Positions 55,539-64,000 of a DNA stretch of 64,000 nucleotides are shown piece after piece (the first letter of the stretch is position 1; every line of letters starts with the position of its first letter). Source of the DNA: Pseudoalteromonas sp. DL-6 (GTDB taxonomy: Bacteria > Pseudomonadota > Gammaproteobacteria > Enterobacterales > Alteromonadaceae). The position numbers and the translations under genes were made by a program. The stretch is from positions 2,604,001 through 2,668,000 of the forward strand of contig NZ_CP019770.1 of NCBI RefSeq assembly GCF_004328665.1, in the 5' to 3' direction. The notes under the pieces were generated by a model. That model was not told the DNA's origin and made no database searches. It saw nothing but the letters and a program-made list of their open reading frames with translations.

Positions 55539-57377
55539 TTACAAACTCCCACGCGCAAATTTAAACGCCGCGCCTTGCTGCGCTTGTTTTACTAGGTAAA
55601 ACGCTTCTTTAAGCTGATGACGCTCTAACGAATTGAGTTTGTCTGGGTTAATACAATTACTAGGTAACCCTTCTTCGTTTATTTGCGTGCGCAGCCGAAG
55701 CTGAGTTAAAAATCGCCAACAATCTTTTAAATTATAAATATCTTCTTTGCTTAATAGTGAATACTTTAATAAAGCATCCAACCTCTCTTGGGTGTTAGCA
55801 CGGCGAATGCCTACTTTTAATGCATAAAGTCGCGCTAGATCGTTAATGATCACTACCCCGCGCTTTTTAAGATCGATGTACTTATGGTGTTGCTCTGTTT
55901 TTTCGGTTTTAAAGTTATTGAATAAACCAATCGGCGCACTATTAGCATTAACATCGCTGGCCATTGCCGCATAAAAAAGATCGTTGCGAGAAATATGGGT
56001 CAACTCTTCACAAAACTGGCTATAAAGTGTGGTGGATCCTTCAATAAAACGCAGATCAAAAAAGATTTTACAGTTGAGCATTGCCTGGGGTGTGGGACTG
56101 GTGATCCACTTTAAAAACTTCGCCCGCCAATCACTAACACTCATTCGACACGCATCACTGCTAGCCATTATGTTACCAGGACAACGACGAATGCCGCACT
56201 CAACTAAGTTTTCACAAACAAATTCGCCCATCTGTTTAAAATATGCGTGCTGTTCATCGTTTAGACCATCAGGTAATAACAAGCCATTATCTTGATCTGA
56301 ATGCAGTGTTTGCTCTTCGCGCGCTTGAGAGCCAAAACAAATAAAACTAAAACTGGTTGGCGCGGCGCCATGGTGTTGTTGAAATAAAAAAATTAGCCGC
56401 GAGGTCAATGCATCGGTTAAACCACTGAGTAACTTTCCGATCAGCGAAATATCATCAATATTATTTGAAAACCCTTTTAATAACTCAGGAATTTCTTTCG
56501 CGTAACGTTTTAAATCAGCCACATTATGGGCCTTGTAAATACGACCAATTAGCTGCACTGGGTCGCTTTTTTGTTGGCGTAGTAAGTCTGTACTGGTGAT
56601 CATTCCTAGCGGTTTATGGTTTTCGTCAAGCACAGGTAAATGATGAATATTATGCTTAAGCATTAAGTGCAGCGCTGAAAACACGCGGTTATTTTCAAAT
56701 ATAAACTTAGGCTTATTGGTCATAATACTATTGATAGCTTGCGCGGGATCCACTTCATCAGCAAGCACTCGGTTACGTAAATCCCGATCTGTAACTACTC
56801 CAACAAGATGCGAATTTTCGGTGATCATCATTGATGAAATCCCATGCTCTTGCATTTTTTTAGCACTATGGCGGATGCTGGCATCGGGGGGCAGCGTAAT
56901 CGCTTTGCGAGTCATGATCTCTGATATTTTACGCTCAGACCAGCTGTCGTTGTTACTTTTATAATGTGATGACAGCAATCGATTAGCATGAGCACGAACA
57001 AAGTATTGCTCGAATGCTTTATATTCTCGACGTAAGTAATCAAAATCCGTTTGGTCGAGCATATAGACAATGCCCTCTTTTTGTACTTCTAAACTGTTTT
57101 GTATTGAATCTCCCGTCAGTAACGAGGGGTAACCAAAGTAATCACCTTGAGTTAAACGCGTTACCGTATCGCCTTGAGCATCCACTAAATCGTATAACCC
57201 GGAACGAATTAAAAATAATTTAGGCTGTTCACTGTTAAGCCATTGCGTTTGGTTTTCTCGGGTCAAATAAATACTATCGAGATGGTTAACAAAATAACTG
57301 CAGGCGCTGTCCTGTAACATTGAAAATGGTGCTTGCTTGTTAATAAACTGCGCGACTTCCTGTTGCTCACTACTCAT
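55539..57377 (-). CDS. cNMP-binding/CBS/DUF294 nucleotidyltransferase-like signalling protein
   Basis: A 612-residue cytoplasmic protein: cyclic-nucleotide-binding-type domain (about 15-130), two CBS domains (about 155-275), a nucleotidyltransferase-like DUF294 domain (about 330-460, CFGSQAREEQTLHSDQDNGL with G-S and D-x-D motifs) and a C-terminal helical domain. It resembles GlnD-type protein nucleotidyltransferases and probably modifies a protein or senses nucleotides. It forms an operon with the exonuclease and lies just downstream of the acetate-type symporter genes. Confidence 0.87.
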   Translation of the reverse strand: MSSEQQEVAQFINKQAPFSMLQDSACSYFVNHLDSIYLTRENQTQWLNSEQPKLFLIRSGLYDLVDAQGDTVTRLTQGDYFGYPSLLTGDSIQNSLEVQKEGIVYMLDQTDFDYLRREYKAFEQYFVRAHANRLLSSHYKSNNDSWSERKISEIMTRKAITLPPDASIRHSAKKMQEHGISSMMITENSHLVGVVTDRDLRNRVLADEVDPAQAINSIMTNKPKFIFENNRVFSALHLMLKHNIHHLPVLDENHKPLGMITSTDLLRQQKSDPVQLIGRIYKAHNVADLKRYAKEIPELLKGFSNNIDDISLIGKLLSGLTDALTSRLIFLFQQHHGAAPTSFSFICFGSQAREEQTLHSDQDNGLLLPDGLNDEQHAYFKQMGEFVCENLVECGIRRCPGNIMASSDACRMSVSDWRAKFLKWITSPTPQAMLNCKIFFDLRFIEGSTTLYSQFCEELTHISRNDLFYAAMASDVNANSAPIGLFNNFKTEKTEQHHKYIDLKKRGVVIINDLARLYALKVGIRRANTQERLDALLKYSLLSKEDIYNLKDCWRFLTQLRLRTQINEEGLPSNCINPDKLNSLERHQLKEAFYLVKQAQQGAAFKFARGSL

Positions 57378-57465
57378 AAATCATCCTCAATAAAAAGCGA
57401 CTTAACCTGAAATATGGTTATTTAATATAGCGATTATTTAATGTAGCCATTATTTAAACAAATAA

Positions 57466-57489
57466 AAAGCCCGACTTAAGTCGGGCTTT
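57466..57489 (-). terminator. rho-independent terminator of the symporter operon
   Basis: Two perfect 12-bp arms, AAAGCCCGACTT and AAGTCGGGCTTT, meet without a spacer, followed on the minus strand by T-rich sequence. It lies 28 bp after the symporter stop. Confidence 0.88.
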
Positions 57490-57516
57490 GATGCGTTATA
57501 TCATTAGATATATGGA

Positions 57517-59241
57517 TTAGTGAGCATGCGCTTCACTAGACCCTTTAGGATTACGAATACCTTCAACCATTTCTTGAATTTCAACTGGTGTCGGTTGAGT
57601 CATTTTCATAACACCTGCAGCTACTGCAAAGTTAATGATCATGCCTACTAAACCAATCCCTTCAGGTGAAATACCTAAGAACCAATTTTCTGGGCTATTA
57701 AGCTCTGGACTCACAAACTTGAAGTAGATGATGTATGCAGCAGTAAAGGTGATACCCGTTACCATGCCTGCAATTGCACCATGTTTATTCATTGATTTAG
57801 AGAAAATACCCATAATAATTGCAGGGAAGAAGCTCGCCGCCGCTAAGCCGAAGGCAAAGGCAACAACCGAGGCCACAAATCCTGGCGGGTTAATCCCAAA
57901 GTAAGCGGATATTACAATAGCAATCATCGCTGCTAACCTCGCTGCAAGTAATTCTTGCTTGTCGGTTATATCCGGTTTGAGTGTTCGTTTAAGTAAATCA
58001 TGCGATACCGAGGTCGAAATTACCAATAGTAAGCCCGCTGTAGTAGATAGTGCCGCGGCAATACCACCAGCAGCAACGAGTGCAATAACCCAGGCTGGTA
58101 AATCGGCAATTTCAGGGTTCGCTAGCACCATAATATCGCGGTCAACGTTTACTTCGTTTGCGCTATTAGGATCAGTGATTTTACCTGATGTGTAGAACAT
58201 TTTGCCGTCACCATTTTTATCATTAAAGGTGATTAGGCCCGTACGTTCCCAGTTTTTGATCCAAGCAGGCGCATCCGCATACGCTGTACCGCTTCCGTCT
58301 TTACCGTTAATTGTATCAATCATATTTACACGGGCAAACGAAGCTACTGCGGGTGCTGTTGTGTATACAATAGCAATAAACACCAGTGTCCACGCAGCTG
58401 AAATACGCGTGTCTTTAACGCGAGGTACAGTGAAAAAGCGAACAATTACGTGTGGTAAACCGGCTGTACCCACCATAAGAGCACCTGTGATTGCAAATAC
58501 ATCAATCATACTCTTAGAGCCTTCAGTGTACTGACCAAACCCAAGCTCGGTGCTTAAACCGTCTAGTTTATCCAATACATACATGCCTGAGCCGTCACTT
58601 AGCGTGGCACCAAAGCCTGTTTGTGGAAAAAAGTGACCTGTTGCCATCATAGAGATGAAAATAGCCGGTACTAAATAAGCAAATACTAGTACACAGTACT
58701 GCGCAACTTGCGTGTAAGTAATACCTTTCATGCCACCAAGTACGGCATAGAAGAAAACAATGATCATACCGATGTAAACACCGGTTTCAATTTCAACTTC
58801 TAAGAAACGAGAGAACACTACACCAACACCGCGCATTTGACCCGCAATGTAAGTAAAACAAATAAAGATGGCACATAAAATAGCCACTAAACGCGCTGTA
58901 CGAGAGTAGTAACGGTCACCGATAAAGTCTGGCACGGTAAACTTGCCGAATTTACGTAAGTAAGGCGCTAAACACATAGCCAGTAGTACATAACCACCGG
59001 TCCACCCCATTAAGTAAACACTTCCGTCGTAACCCGCAAACGAGATGATACCCGCCATTGAAATAAATGACGCAGCACTCATCCAATCCGCAGCAGTTGC
59101 CATACCATTAGCAAGTGGAGGTACACCACCACCAGCAACGTAGAATTCATTTGTTGACCCAGCACGAGCCCAAATTGCAATACCGATATAAAGCGCAAAG
59201 CTTAAACCGACGATTATAAATGTGAGTATTTGAACATCCAT
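57517..59241 (-). CDS. sodium:solute symporter, large subunit (acetate-type)
   Basis: A 574-residue SSS-family transporter with about 13 predicted helices. It carries NGMATAADWMSAASFISMAG, GGYVLLAMCLAPYLRKFGKFTVPDFIGDRY and AGGIAAALSTTAGLLLVISTS, close to ActP-type acetate/pyruvate symporters. A hydrophilic insertion (about 300-365) is rich in Asp and Asn. It pairs with the DUF4212 small subunit 10 bp upstream. The family usually takes up short organic acids. Confidence 0.9.
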   Translation of the reverse strand: MDVQILTFIIVGLSFALYIGIAIWARAGSTNEFYVAGGGVPPLANGMATAADWMSAASFISMAGIISFAGYDGSVYLMGWTGGYVLLAMCLAPYLRKFGKFTVPDFIGDRYYSRTARLVAILCAIFICFTYIAGQMRGVGVVFSRFLEVEIETGVYIGMIIVFFYAVLGGMKGITYTQVAQYCVLVFAYLVPAIFISMMATGHFFPQTGFGATLSDGSGMYVLDKLDGLSTELGFGQYTEGSKSMIDVFAITGALMVGTAGLPHVIVRFFTVPRVKDTRISAAWTLVFIAIVYTTAPAVASFARVNMIDTINGKDGSGTAYADAPAWIKNWERTGLITFNDKNGDGKMFYTSGKITDPNSANEVNVDRDIMVLANPEIADLPAWVIALVAAGGIAAALSTTAGLLLVISTSVSHDLLKRTLKPDITDKQELLAARLAAMIAIVISAYFGINPPGFVASVVAFAFGLAAASFFPAIIMGIFSKSMNKHGAIAGMVTGITFTAAYIIYFKFVSPELNSPENWFLGISPEGIGLVGMIINFAVAAGVMKMTQPTPVEIQEMVEGIRNPKGSSEAHAH

Positions 59242-59251
59242 TGATTAGCTC

Positions 59252-59515
59252 CTATTCGTCTACGCCATATTTTTTATCTAACGTATTCATTTTGAAAACG
59301 TACACAAAAATCAAAGCTACAAAGGTATAAATCGCGCCTTGCTGGGCGAACCAGAAGCCAAGTTTAAACCCAAAAAAACGTACTTCGTTAAGTACATCAA
59401 CCAGTAATATGCCAAAGCCGAAAGAGACTACAAACCATACTGCTAATAGTTTAAACAGTAATGAAATGTTTTCTGCCCAATAAGCTTTTGCTTGTTCTTC
59501 ATTTTTAAAAGCCAT
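59252..59515 (-). CDS. DUF4212 symporter small subunit
   Basis: An 87-residue protein with two membrane helices (about 20-40 and 57-77) ending FKMNTLDKKYGVDE, matching the DUF4212 family that always precedes an SSS large subunit. The two probably form one transporter. It is the first gene of the operon. Palindromic sites lie upstream. Confidence 0.88.
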   Translation of the reverse strand: MAFKNEEQAKAYWAENISLLFKLLAVWFVVSFGFGILLVDVLNEVRFFGFKLGFWFAQQGAIYTFVALIFVYVFKMNTLDKKYGVDE

Positions 59516-59534
59516 TTTTATTTTCCCCTTTAAA

Positions 59535-59608
59535 CATCACAAGATTGTGATGGGTGGTTTTTTATATTCGTTAACCAATTTAGCAATGCAATTCAAATAT
59601 TGAATTGC
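59535..59608 (-). promoter_or_regulatory. two perfect palindromes in the symporter control region
   Basis: CATCACAA-GA-TTGTGATG (59535-59552) lies 20 bp before the DUF4212 start codon, and GCAATTCAA-ATA-TTGAATTGC (59588-59608 in total) lies about 75 bp before it. The second could be a promoter-proximal operator, the first an operator or 5' UTR hairpin. The remaining 59609-59976 holds nothing recognisable except presumed promoters for the divergent kinase. Confidence 0.55.
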
Positions 59609-59976
59609 GACAATAGTCGTAACAACATATTAACGTTTTCGTAAACTGCTAGCGATTGATTAATAAACAACCCATGAACTACTTTAGTTTCAGTAGCTTA
59701 ATGAATTTTAATAACTGAGGTTTTTAGCCAAATTTAAACAAACCGTGGGAATAAGACATTAGTCTAACTAAATAGACAAATAAAAATTAAAGCATATAAA
59801 TCAGCATGTTATTTTATTTATAGATAATATAAATAAAATGTATACCCCCTACTTTATCCACAACTAGGTATTGTAAATAAGCAAACTACTTCAAACTCCA
59901 ACTGACGCTCGCATCTTGAGATAGTTTGGGTATAGTTATGGCAAATTATAAAAATATTCTATGAGGTTAAATAAAC

Positions 59977-62900
59977 ATGACGGCTGTACTACTGATCGTT
60001 GCCTTTGGCTACATAGGTCTGCTGTTTTGGCTGGCAAATTGGGGCGATAAGACCACGCCACTGGCCAAGCGTATTAGTCATCACCCATTTGTGTATTCAT
60101 TTGCATTGGGGATTTATTGTACTTCGTGGACTTACTATGGTTCGGTAGGCACCGCAGCTACCAGTAGTTGGAGCTTTTTGCCTATTTTATTAGGGCCCGC
60201 TTTACTGTTTTTTTTCGGCCAAGGCTTTTTACGTAAACTGGTATTGGTGAGTAAAAAACAAAATATTACCACCATTGCCGACTTTATTTCAGCACGTTAC
60301 GGTAAACGCCAAACCACCGCCATCATGGTGACCATTATCGCCTTATTGGCCACTATTCCTTATATTGCTCTGCAATTAAAAGCGCTCAGTTCTAGCTTTT
60401 TACTTTTGCAAAGCAGTAATCAGATATCTGGGGATATTTTGGCGTTATCGGCCACGTTAATGATGGCGCTATTTGCTATATTTTTTGGCACGCGCAAAGT
60501 TGATGTAACCGAGTATCGCTCAGGTTTAATGCTCGCAGTTGCGTTTGAGTCGCTAATAAAGTTGTTTGCTCTAGGGGCTGTAGCAGGGCTTGCAATATAT
60601 AGCTTATTTAATTTACCTGCAGAGAGGTCTAGCCAAGTCGCCGAGTCCATTTGGCTGCATTGGGCACAGTTTGACTTTTTTAGCTTTAACTTTGTAGGTC
60701 AGTCGCTGATGGCGGCAGCGGCTATTATTTGTTTGCCACGCCAATTTCATGTAACCGTGGTTGATAACCAAGATAAGCGCCATTTATTCACTGCTCGCTG
60801 GGCTTTTCCATTGTACTTGTTATTGACCGCAGCAATGATTTTACCTATTGCCACTGCTGCTATTCATCCAGAAATTGGCCGCAGCTTATCACCAGACAGC
60901 TTTGTACTGGCACTGCCTATGCTGCACGATAATGCTTTTTTAACCACCTTTGTATTTATAGGTGGGCTTTCAGCTGCCACGGCCATGATTGTTGTAGCCA
61001 CGCTTACGCTAAGTACCATGATCTCCAACGATGTGGTGCTGCCCTTAATGTTACGCCGTAAATTTAAACGTAATTTAATCACTAGCAGCTACAAATCTCG
61101 CATTTTGTTAGTGCGTCGATTTACCATTGCCGGGGTGCTTATTTTAGCCTACTTCTATCAGCAATGGTTTGGTAATGGCAGCGCGCTGGCCAGTATGGGA
61201 TTAGTGGCTTTCTCACTGGTGTCGCAGTTATTGCCTGCTATTGTGGGTGGTTTATATTGGCGAAAAGGCCATGCTTATGGTGTTTATGCCGGGCTACTCG
61301 CTGGGGTCATTTGTTGGGTACTGTTTTTAATGCTGCCTATTTTAGAAGCCCCCAACCCACTAGACAGTGAGCTGCAACAAACACTTATAACTCGAGGCAC
61401 CTTAATCGCGTTGTTTGCTAATATTGGCTGTTACATTAGCTTTTCGCTAGGAGCTGAAGAGCGCTTAATTGATAAAATTCAAGCAGCGGCATTTGTTAAT
61501 CCCAAAGATCAGGCCATTTTATCTCGTCGCTTAAATAAAAACGTAAAAGCCACGGTGTATGACTTTAAAATTTTACTGCAAACCTTTTTAGGTATTCAAC
61601 GTAGCCAACAAATTTTATCGCATTACGCACTCCATCATGATTTAAACGACAACAACGCACACCCTCGCGCTGACTTTATTGCCTACTGCGAACGCGCACT
61701 GACAGGCGTATTAGGTGCCTCTTCTGCGCAAGCACTTATTCACACCGTATCGTCTGGCAAGCGAATGGCGTTTGAAGAAGTAGTAAACTTTTTTGATGAA
61801 ACCACACAAGCACTGCAGTTTAATCAGAACTTACTATTTACCTCACTAGAAAACTTAAGCCACGGACTCTCTGTGGTAGATAAAGATCTTAACCTCGTTG
61901 CTTGGAATAAGCGCTACAGCGAAATGTTTAACTACCCTGAAGGCTTTTTACAAGTTGGCCAGCCTATTGAAGAAATAATACGGTATAACGCAGAGCGCGG
62001 TGAATGCGGCCCAGGTGAAATTGACCGCCATGTTGATAAACGGGTTCAGCATTTAAAAAATGGCAGTTCACATCATTTTATTCGCCATCGTCGAAATGGC
62101 CAAGTGTACGAAATGATAGGTAACCCACTGCCTGACGGGGGGTTTGTAACGAGTTTTTCTGATATTACTAATCATATTAGTACGCAAAATGCGCTCGAAG
62201 AAATTAATATGGACTTAGAAAACCGTATTGAAGCGCGCACCCAAGAAGTACAAACCATTAATAGTAGCCTGCAAGCACAAATCGATAGCCGCGTACAAAC
62301 AGAGCAAGCACTCACTTTAGCTAAACGTGAAGCTGAGCAAGCAAATGATAGTAAAACTCGCTTTTTAGCACTCGCCAGCCATGATATTTTACAGCCACTC
62401 AATGCGGCACGTTTATACCTTGCCGCCATTGATGAAACCCAGTTAGATAGCACCAATAAAAATAATTTTAATAAGTTAGGTGATAGCCTAGATTCCACCG
62501 TGCATTTAATGTCGGCTTTATTAGAAATTGCCAAGCTAGAGCAAGGGGCAATGACCCCAAATCCCCGTCACTTTTGCATTGATGATATTTTAGATCCTCT
62601 TAAAAGCGAATATGCGATTTTATCGAGCGATAAAGGACTTTCATTTAAAGTACGTTCAAATCAACAAATAGTACACAGCGATATTACTTACTTGCGTCGA
62701 ATACTACAAAACTTGCTGTCAAATGCGATTAAATACACCGAAAATGGCCGTGTGTTAATTGCCTGCAGAAACAGAAAACACAGTTTACGGATTGAAGTAT
62801 GGGATACCGGCCCAGGTATTAGCGATATTGAACAAGCAAAAATATTTAACGACTTTTACCGAATTGAAGCGGGCGACAATAAAGGCGTTGGCTTAGGTCT

Positions 62901-63417
62901 AGGGGTGGTTAAACGTATGGCTGATTTATTGAGCCTGCCGATTGATGTGGTTTCATTACCCAATAAAGGCAGCCGATTTAGTATTGAAGTGCCTTATGGT
63001 GATGCGCAATTAGTACAGCAAAAACAAACCAGTCAAAATATAGTCGACAACCGCGCCGCGATAAATATTATTGCCGTTGACGACGACCCTGAAAACCTTG
63101 CAGCCATGGCCAGCTTATTGAAACGCTGGCAAGCAAATTACACCCTATTCGATAAAGTAGACGCGGTGTTAACTTATGCAAAAGAACAGGGGGCACCTGA
63201 TGTTATTTTAATGGACTATCAATTAGGTAATGATTGGGATGGCATTACGTTAATTAAAGCGCTACGCGAGATTTGGCAAAGCGATATTCCGGCTATTTTA
63301 ATTACCGCAGTGCGTGACACTGAGCTAAAACAAACCACCAAAGCTGAAAATATTCATTATCTGAGTAAACCAGTAAAACCAGGTAAACTTAAAGCACTGC
63401 TGAATCACAGTACTTAA
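59977..63417 (+). CDS. hybrid sensor histidine kinase with symporter-like sensor domain
   Basis: An 1146-residue membrane kinase: SSS-like domain with about 12-13 helices (1-490), PAS-type domain with EENLSHGLSVVDKDLNLVAWN-like segment (about 625-740), coiled coil (740-795), HisKA with ASHDILQPLNAARLYLAAI (near 800-820), HATPase (LLSNAIKYT, GVGLGLGVVKRM; about 900-1010) and a receiver domain (about 1028-1146) with phospho-acceptor Asp in ILMDYQLG. The layout matches CbrA/NahK-like kinases. It is divergent from the symporter operon, which it probably regulates together with an unlinked regulator. Confidence 0.9.
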   Translation: MTAVLLIVAFGYIGLLFWLANWGDKTTPLAKRISHHPFVYSFALGIYCTSWTYYGSVGTAATSSWSFLPILLGPALLFFFGQGFLRKLVLVSKKQNITTIADFISARYGKRQTTAIMVTIIALLATIPYIALQLKALSSSFLLLQSSNQISGDILALSATLMMALFAIFFGTRKVDVTEYRSGLMLAVAFESLIKLFALGAVAGLAIYSLFNLPAERSSQVAESIWLHWAQFDFFSFNFVGQSLMAAAAIICLPRQFHVTVVDNQDKRHLFTARWAFPLYLLLTAAMILPIATAAIHPEIGRSLSPDSFVLALPMLHDNAFLTTFVFIGGLSAATAMIVVATLTLSTMISNDVVLPLMLRRKFKRNLITSSYKSRILLVRRFTIAGVLILAYFYQQWFGNGSALASMGLVAFSLVSQLLPAIVGGLYWRKGHAYGVYAGLLAGVICWVLFLMLPILEAPNPLDSELQQTLITRGTLIALFANIGCYISFSLGAEERLIDKIQAAAFVNPKDQAILSRRLNKNVKATVYDFKILLQTFLGIQRSQQILSHYALHHDLNDNNAHPRADFIAYCERALTGVLGASSAQALIHTVSSGKRMAFEEVVNFFDETTQALQFNQNLLFTSLENLSHGLSVVDKDLNLVAWNKRYSEMFNYPEGFLQVGQPIEEIIRYNAERGECGPGEIDRHVDKRVQHLKNGSSHHFIRHRRNGQVYEMIGNPLPDGGFVTSFSDITNHISTQNALEEINMDLENRIEARTQEVQTINSSLQAQIDSRVQTEQALTLAKREAEQANDSKTRFLALASHDILQPLNAARLYLAAIDETQLDSTNKNNFNKLGDSLDSTVHLMSALLEIAKLEQGAMTPNPRHFCIDDILDPLKSEYAILSSDKGLSFKVRSNQQIVHSDITYLRRILQNLLSNAIKYTENGRVLIACRNRKHSLRIEVWDTGPGISDIEQAKIFNDFYRIEAGDNKGVGLGLGVVKRMADLLSLPIDVVSLPNKGSRFSIEVPYGDAQLVQQKQTSQNIVDNRAAINIIAVDDDPENLAAMASLLKRWQANYTLFDKVDAVLTYAKEQGAPDVILMDYQLGNDWDGITLIKALREIWQSDIPAILITAVRDTELKQTTKAENIHYLSKPVKPGKLKALLNHST

Positions 63418-63429
63418 CGTTCAATAAAC

Positions 63430-63459
63430 GTGTTAGCCCAGTAAATACTGGGCTAACAC
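63430..63459. terminator. 30-bp near-perfect palindromic hairpin (terminator-like)
   Basis: Two 14-bp arms, GTGTTAGCCCAGTA and TACTGGGCTAACAC, separated by AA, lie 12 bp after the kinase stop and adjoin the stop of the convergent DUF2339 gene. No T-run follows, so termination strength is uncertain. Confidence 0.55.
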
Positions 63460-64000
63460 CTAACTATAATTGCGCTTTCTGAGTTTTTGGAACAACCAAC
63501 TAAGCCCTACCAGCGACAGCCCTAAACCAATGAAGGATAATGCTTTTAAAAGCCCCGTTAAGTTTGCCATATCAATTAAAAACACCTTAACAATTACAGC
63601 GCCAAGAATACCTAAACCAACATTTTGCAGTAACCGTTGCTGCTTTAAATGCCCGGCTATCACGACCAGTGCACCCAGTAACAACCAAATGACCGAATAG
63701 CTATATAGTTCAGCGTCACTGGTTGCTTTATCAAGGTAAATGAAGCCGCCTTGCCAATATTGGCGGATCAAGGTGTTGATAGCTAATACCGCTAATAAAC
63801 CAGACACACCGAGTGTAATTTGACTCAATTTAGCATTTAACGATTTAACTAAACTCGCTAACCATAACGCCAGTAGGCTCGGTACCAACCAAATTAAAAT
63901 CACCCAGTTAAATATTGGCGTTTCACCAACATAAAGACGCATTAATAACGGATTATCACCCAACGTTGTTTTAATTAACAATAAGCCAGCTAATGCAGAT
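63460..64000 (-). CDS. DUF2339 family membrane protein (partial, C-terminal part)
   Basis: The frame stays open to the window end, so the gene continues beyond 64000 and only about 180 C-terminal residues are seen. They contain at least five hydrophobic helices and the DUF2339 C-terminal sequence VFLIDMANLTGLLKALSFIGLGLSLVGL. Full-length family members have up to about 900 residues with many helices. The function is unknown. The TTG at 63981 is not a plausible start. Confidence 0.8.
   Translation of the reverse strand, partial: SALAGLLLIKTTLGDNPLLMRLYVGETPIFNWVILIWLVPSLLALWLASLVKSLNAKLSQITLGVSGLLAVLAINTLIRQYWQGGFIYLDKATSDAELYSYSVIWLLLGALVVIAGHLKQQRLLQNVGLGILGAVIVKVFLIDMANLTGLLKALSFIGLGLSLVGLSWLFQKLRKRNYS

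Overview
The window looks like chromosomal DNA of a marine gammaproteobacterium, most likely Pseudoalteromonas or a close relative in the Alteromonadales. The reasons are the AT-rich base composition, protein sequences close to the E. coli/Vibrio/Shewanella lineage, a complete dedicated sortase locus (pdsO, pdsR, pdsS, class GN sortase and its target) of the kind found in marine proteobacteria, and E. coli-like synteny (dksA-gluQ-pcnB-folK-panB-panC; epd-pgk-fba; phoB-phoR; glrK-qseG-glrR). No rRNA, tRNA, CRISPR array or intact transposase was seen. The gene at the right edge is cut off by the window end.

Layout. 1-4.1 kb: an M16 zinc protease lipoprotein and, divergent to it, a MetF-like reductase with a probable MetJ operator. 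4.1-6.3 kb is an accessory patch: a G-rich 7-bp tandem repeat, a REP-like hairpin, and a gene cassette (DUF2806 protein) bounded by integron attC-type sites, followed by a small membrane protein. 6.5-14.3 kb: rhlE, a DUF3581 protein, an RcsF-like lipoprotein, a CPBP protease, gltX, a glutaredoxin-like protein, proB and an EamA transporter. 14.2-20.6 kb: the sortase locus. 20.6-22.5 kb: a gene-poor stretch with a membrane-protein/XRE-regulator pair beneath a nested palindrome. 22.5-25.9 kb: cca, a small membrane protein, mltC and a DUF1543 protein. 25.9-31.2 kb: the glrK-qseG-glrR two-component operon, a divergent array of four small secreted EF-hand proteins, and a TonB-domain lipoprotein. 31.3-36.3 kb: an amidohydrolase, a YgjV-like protein, a Crp/Fnr regulator, a phosphoribosyltransferase and pepB. 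36.4-46.5 kb: sfsA, then a penicillin-acylase-family enzyme with a divergent AraC regulator, then dksA-gluQ-pcnB-folK-panB-panC and a Cys-rich lipoprotein. 46.5-49.7 kb: pstS-phoR-phoB with a Pho-box array. 49.7-50.35 kb: a gene-free stretch holding an inverted pair of triple GATC-containing repeats. 50.35-54.8 kb: fba, pgk, epd and a SIMPL-domain protein. 54.9-63.4 kb: an exonuclease, a CBS/cNMP/DUF294 protein, a two-part sodium:solute symporter and a divergent symporter-domain hybrid kinase. The window ends in a partial DUF2339 membrane protein.

Most signals of interest are regulatory or mobile. They are the integron-type cassette; a TGTC-N10-GACA site plus a sigma54-like promoter that may put the EF-hand genes under the neighbouring GlrR; a pcnB gene whose only sensible start is an AUU codon preceded by a good ribosome binding site; and a transposon-end-like repeat cluster between phoB and fba. 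Functions are assigned from recognised motifs and family resemblance. No database search was run.
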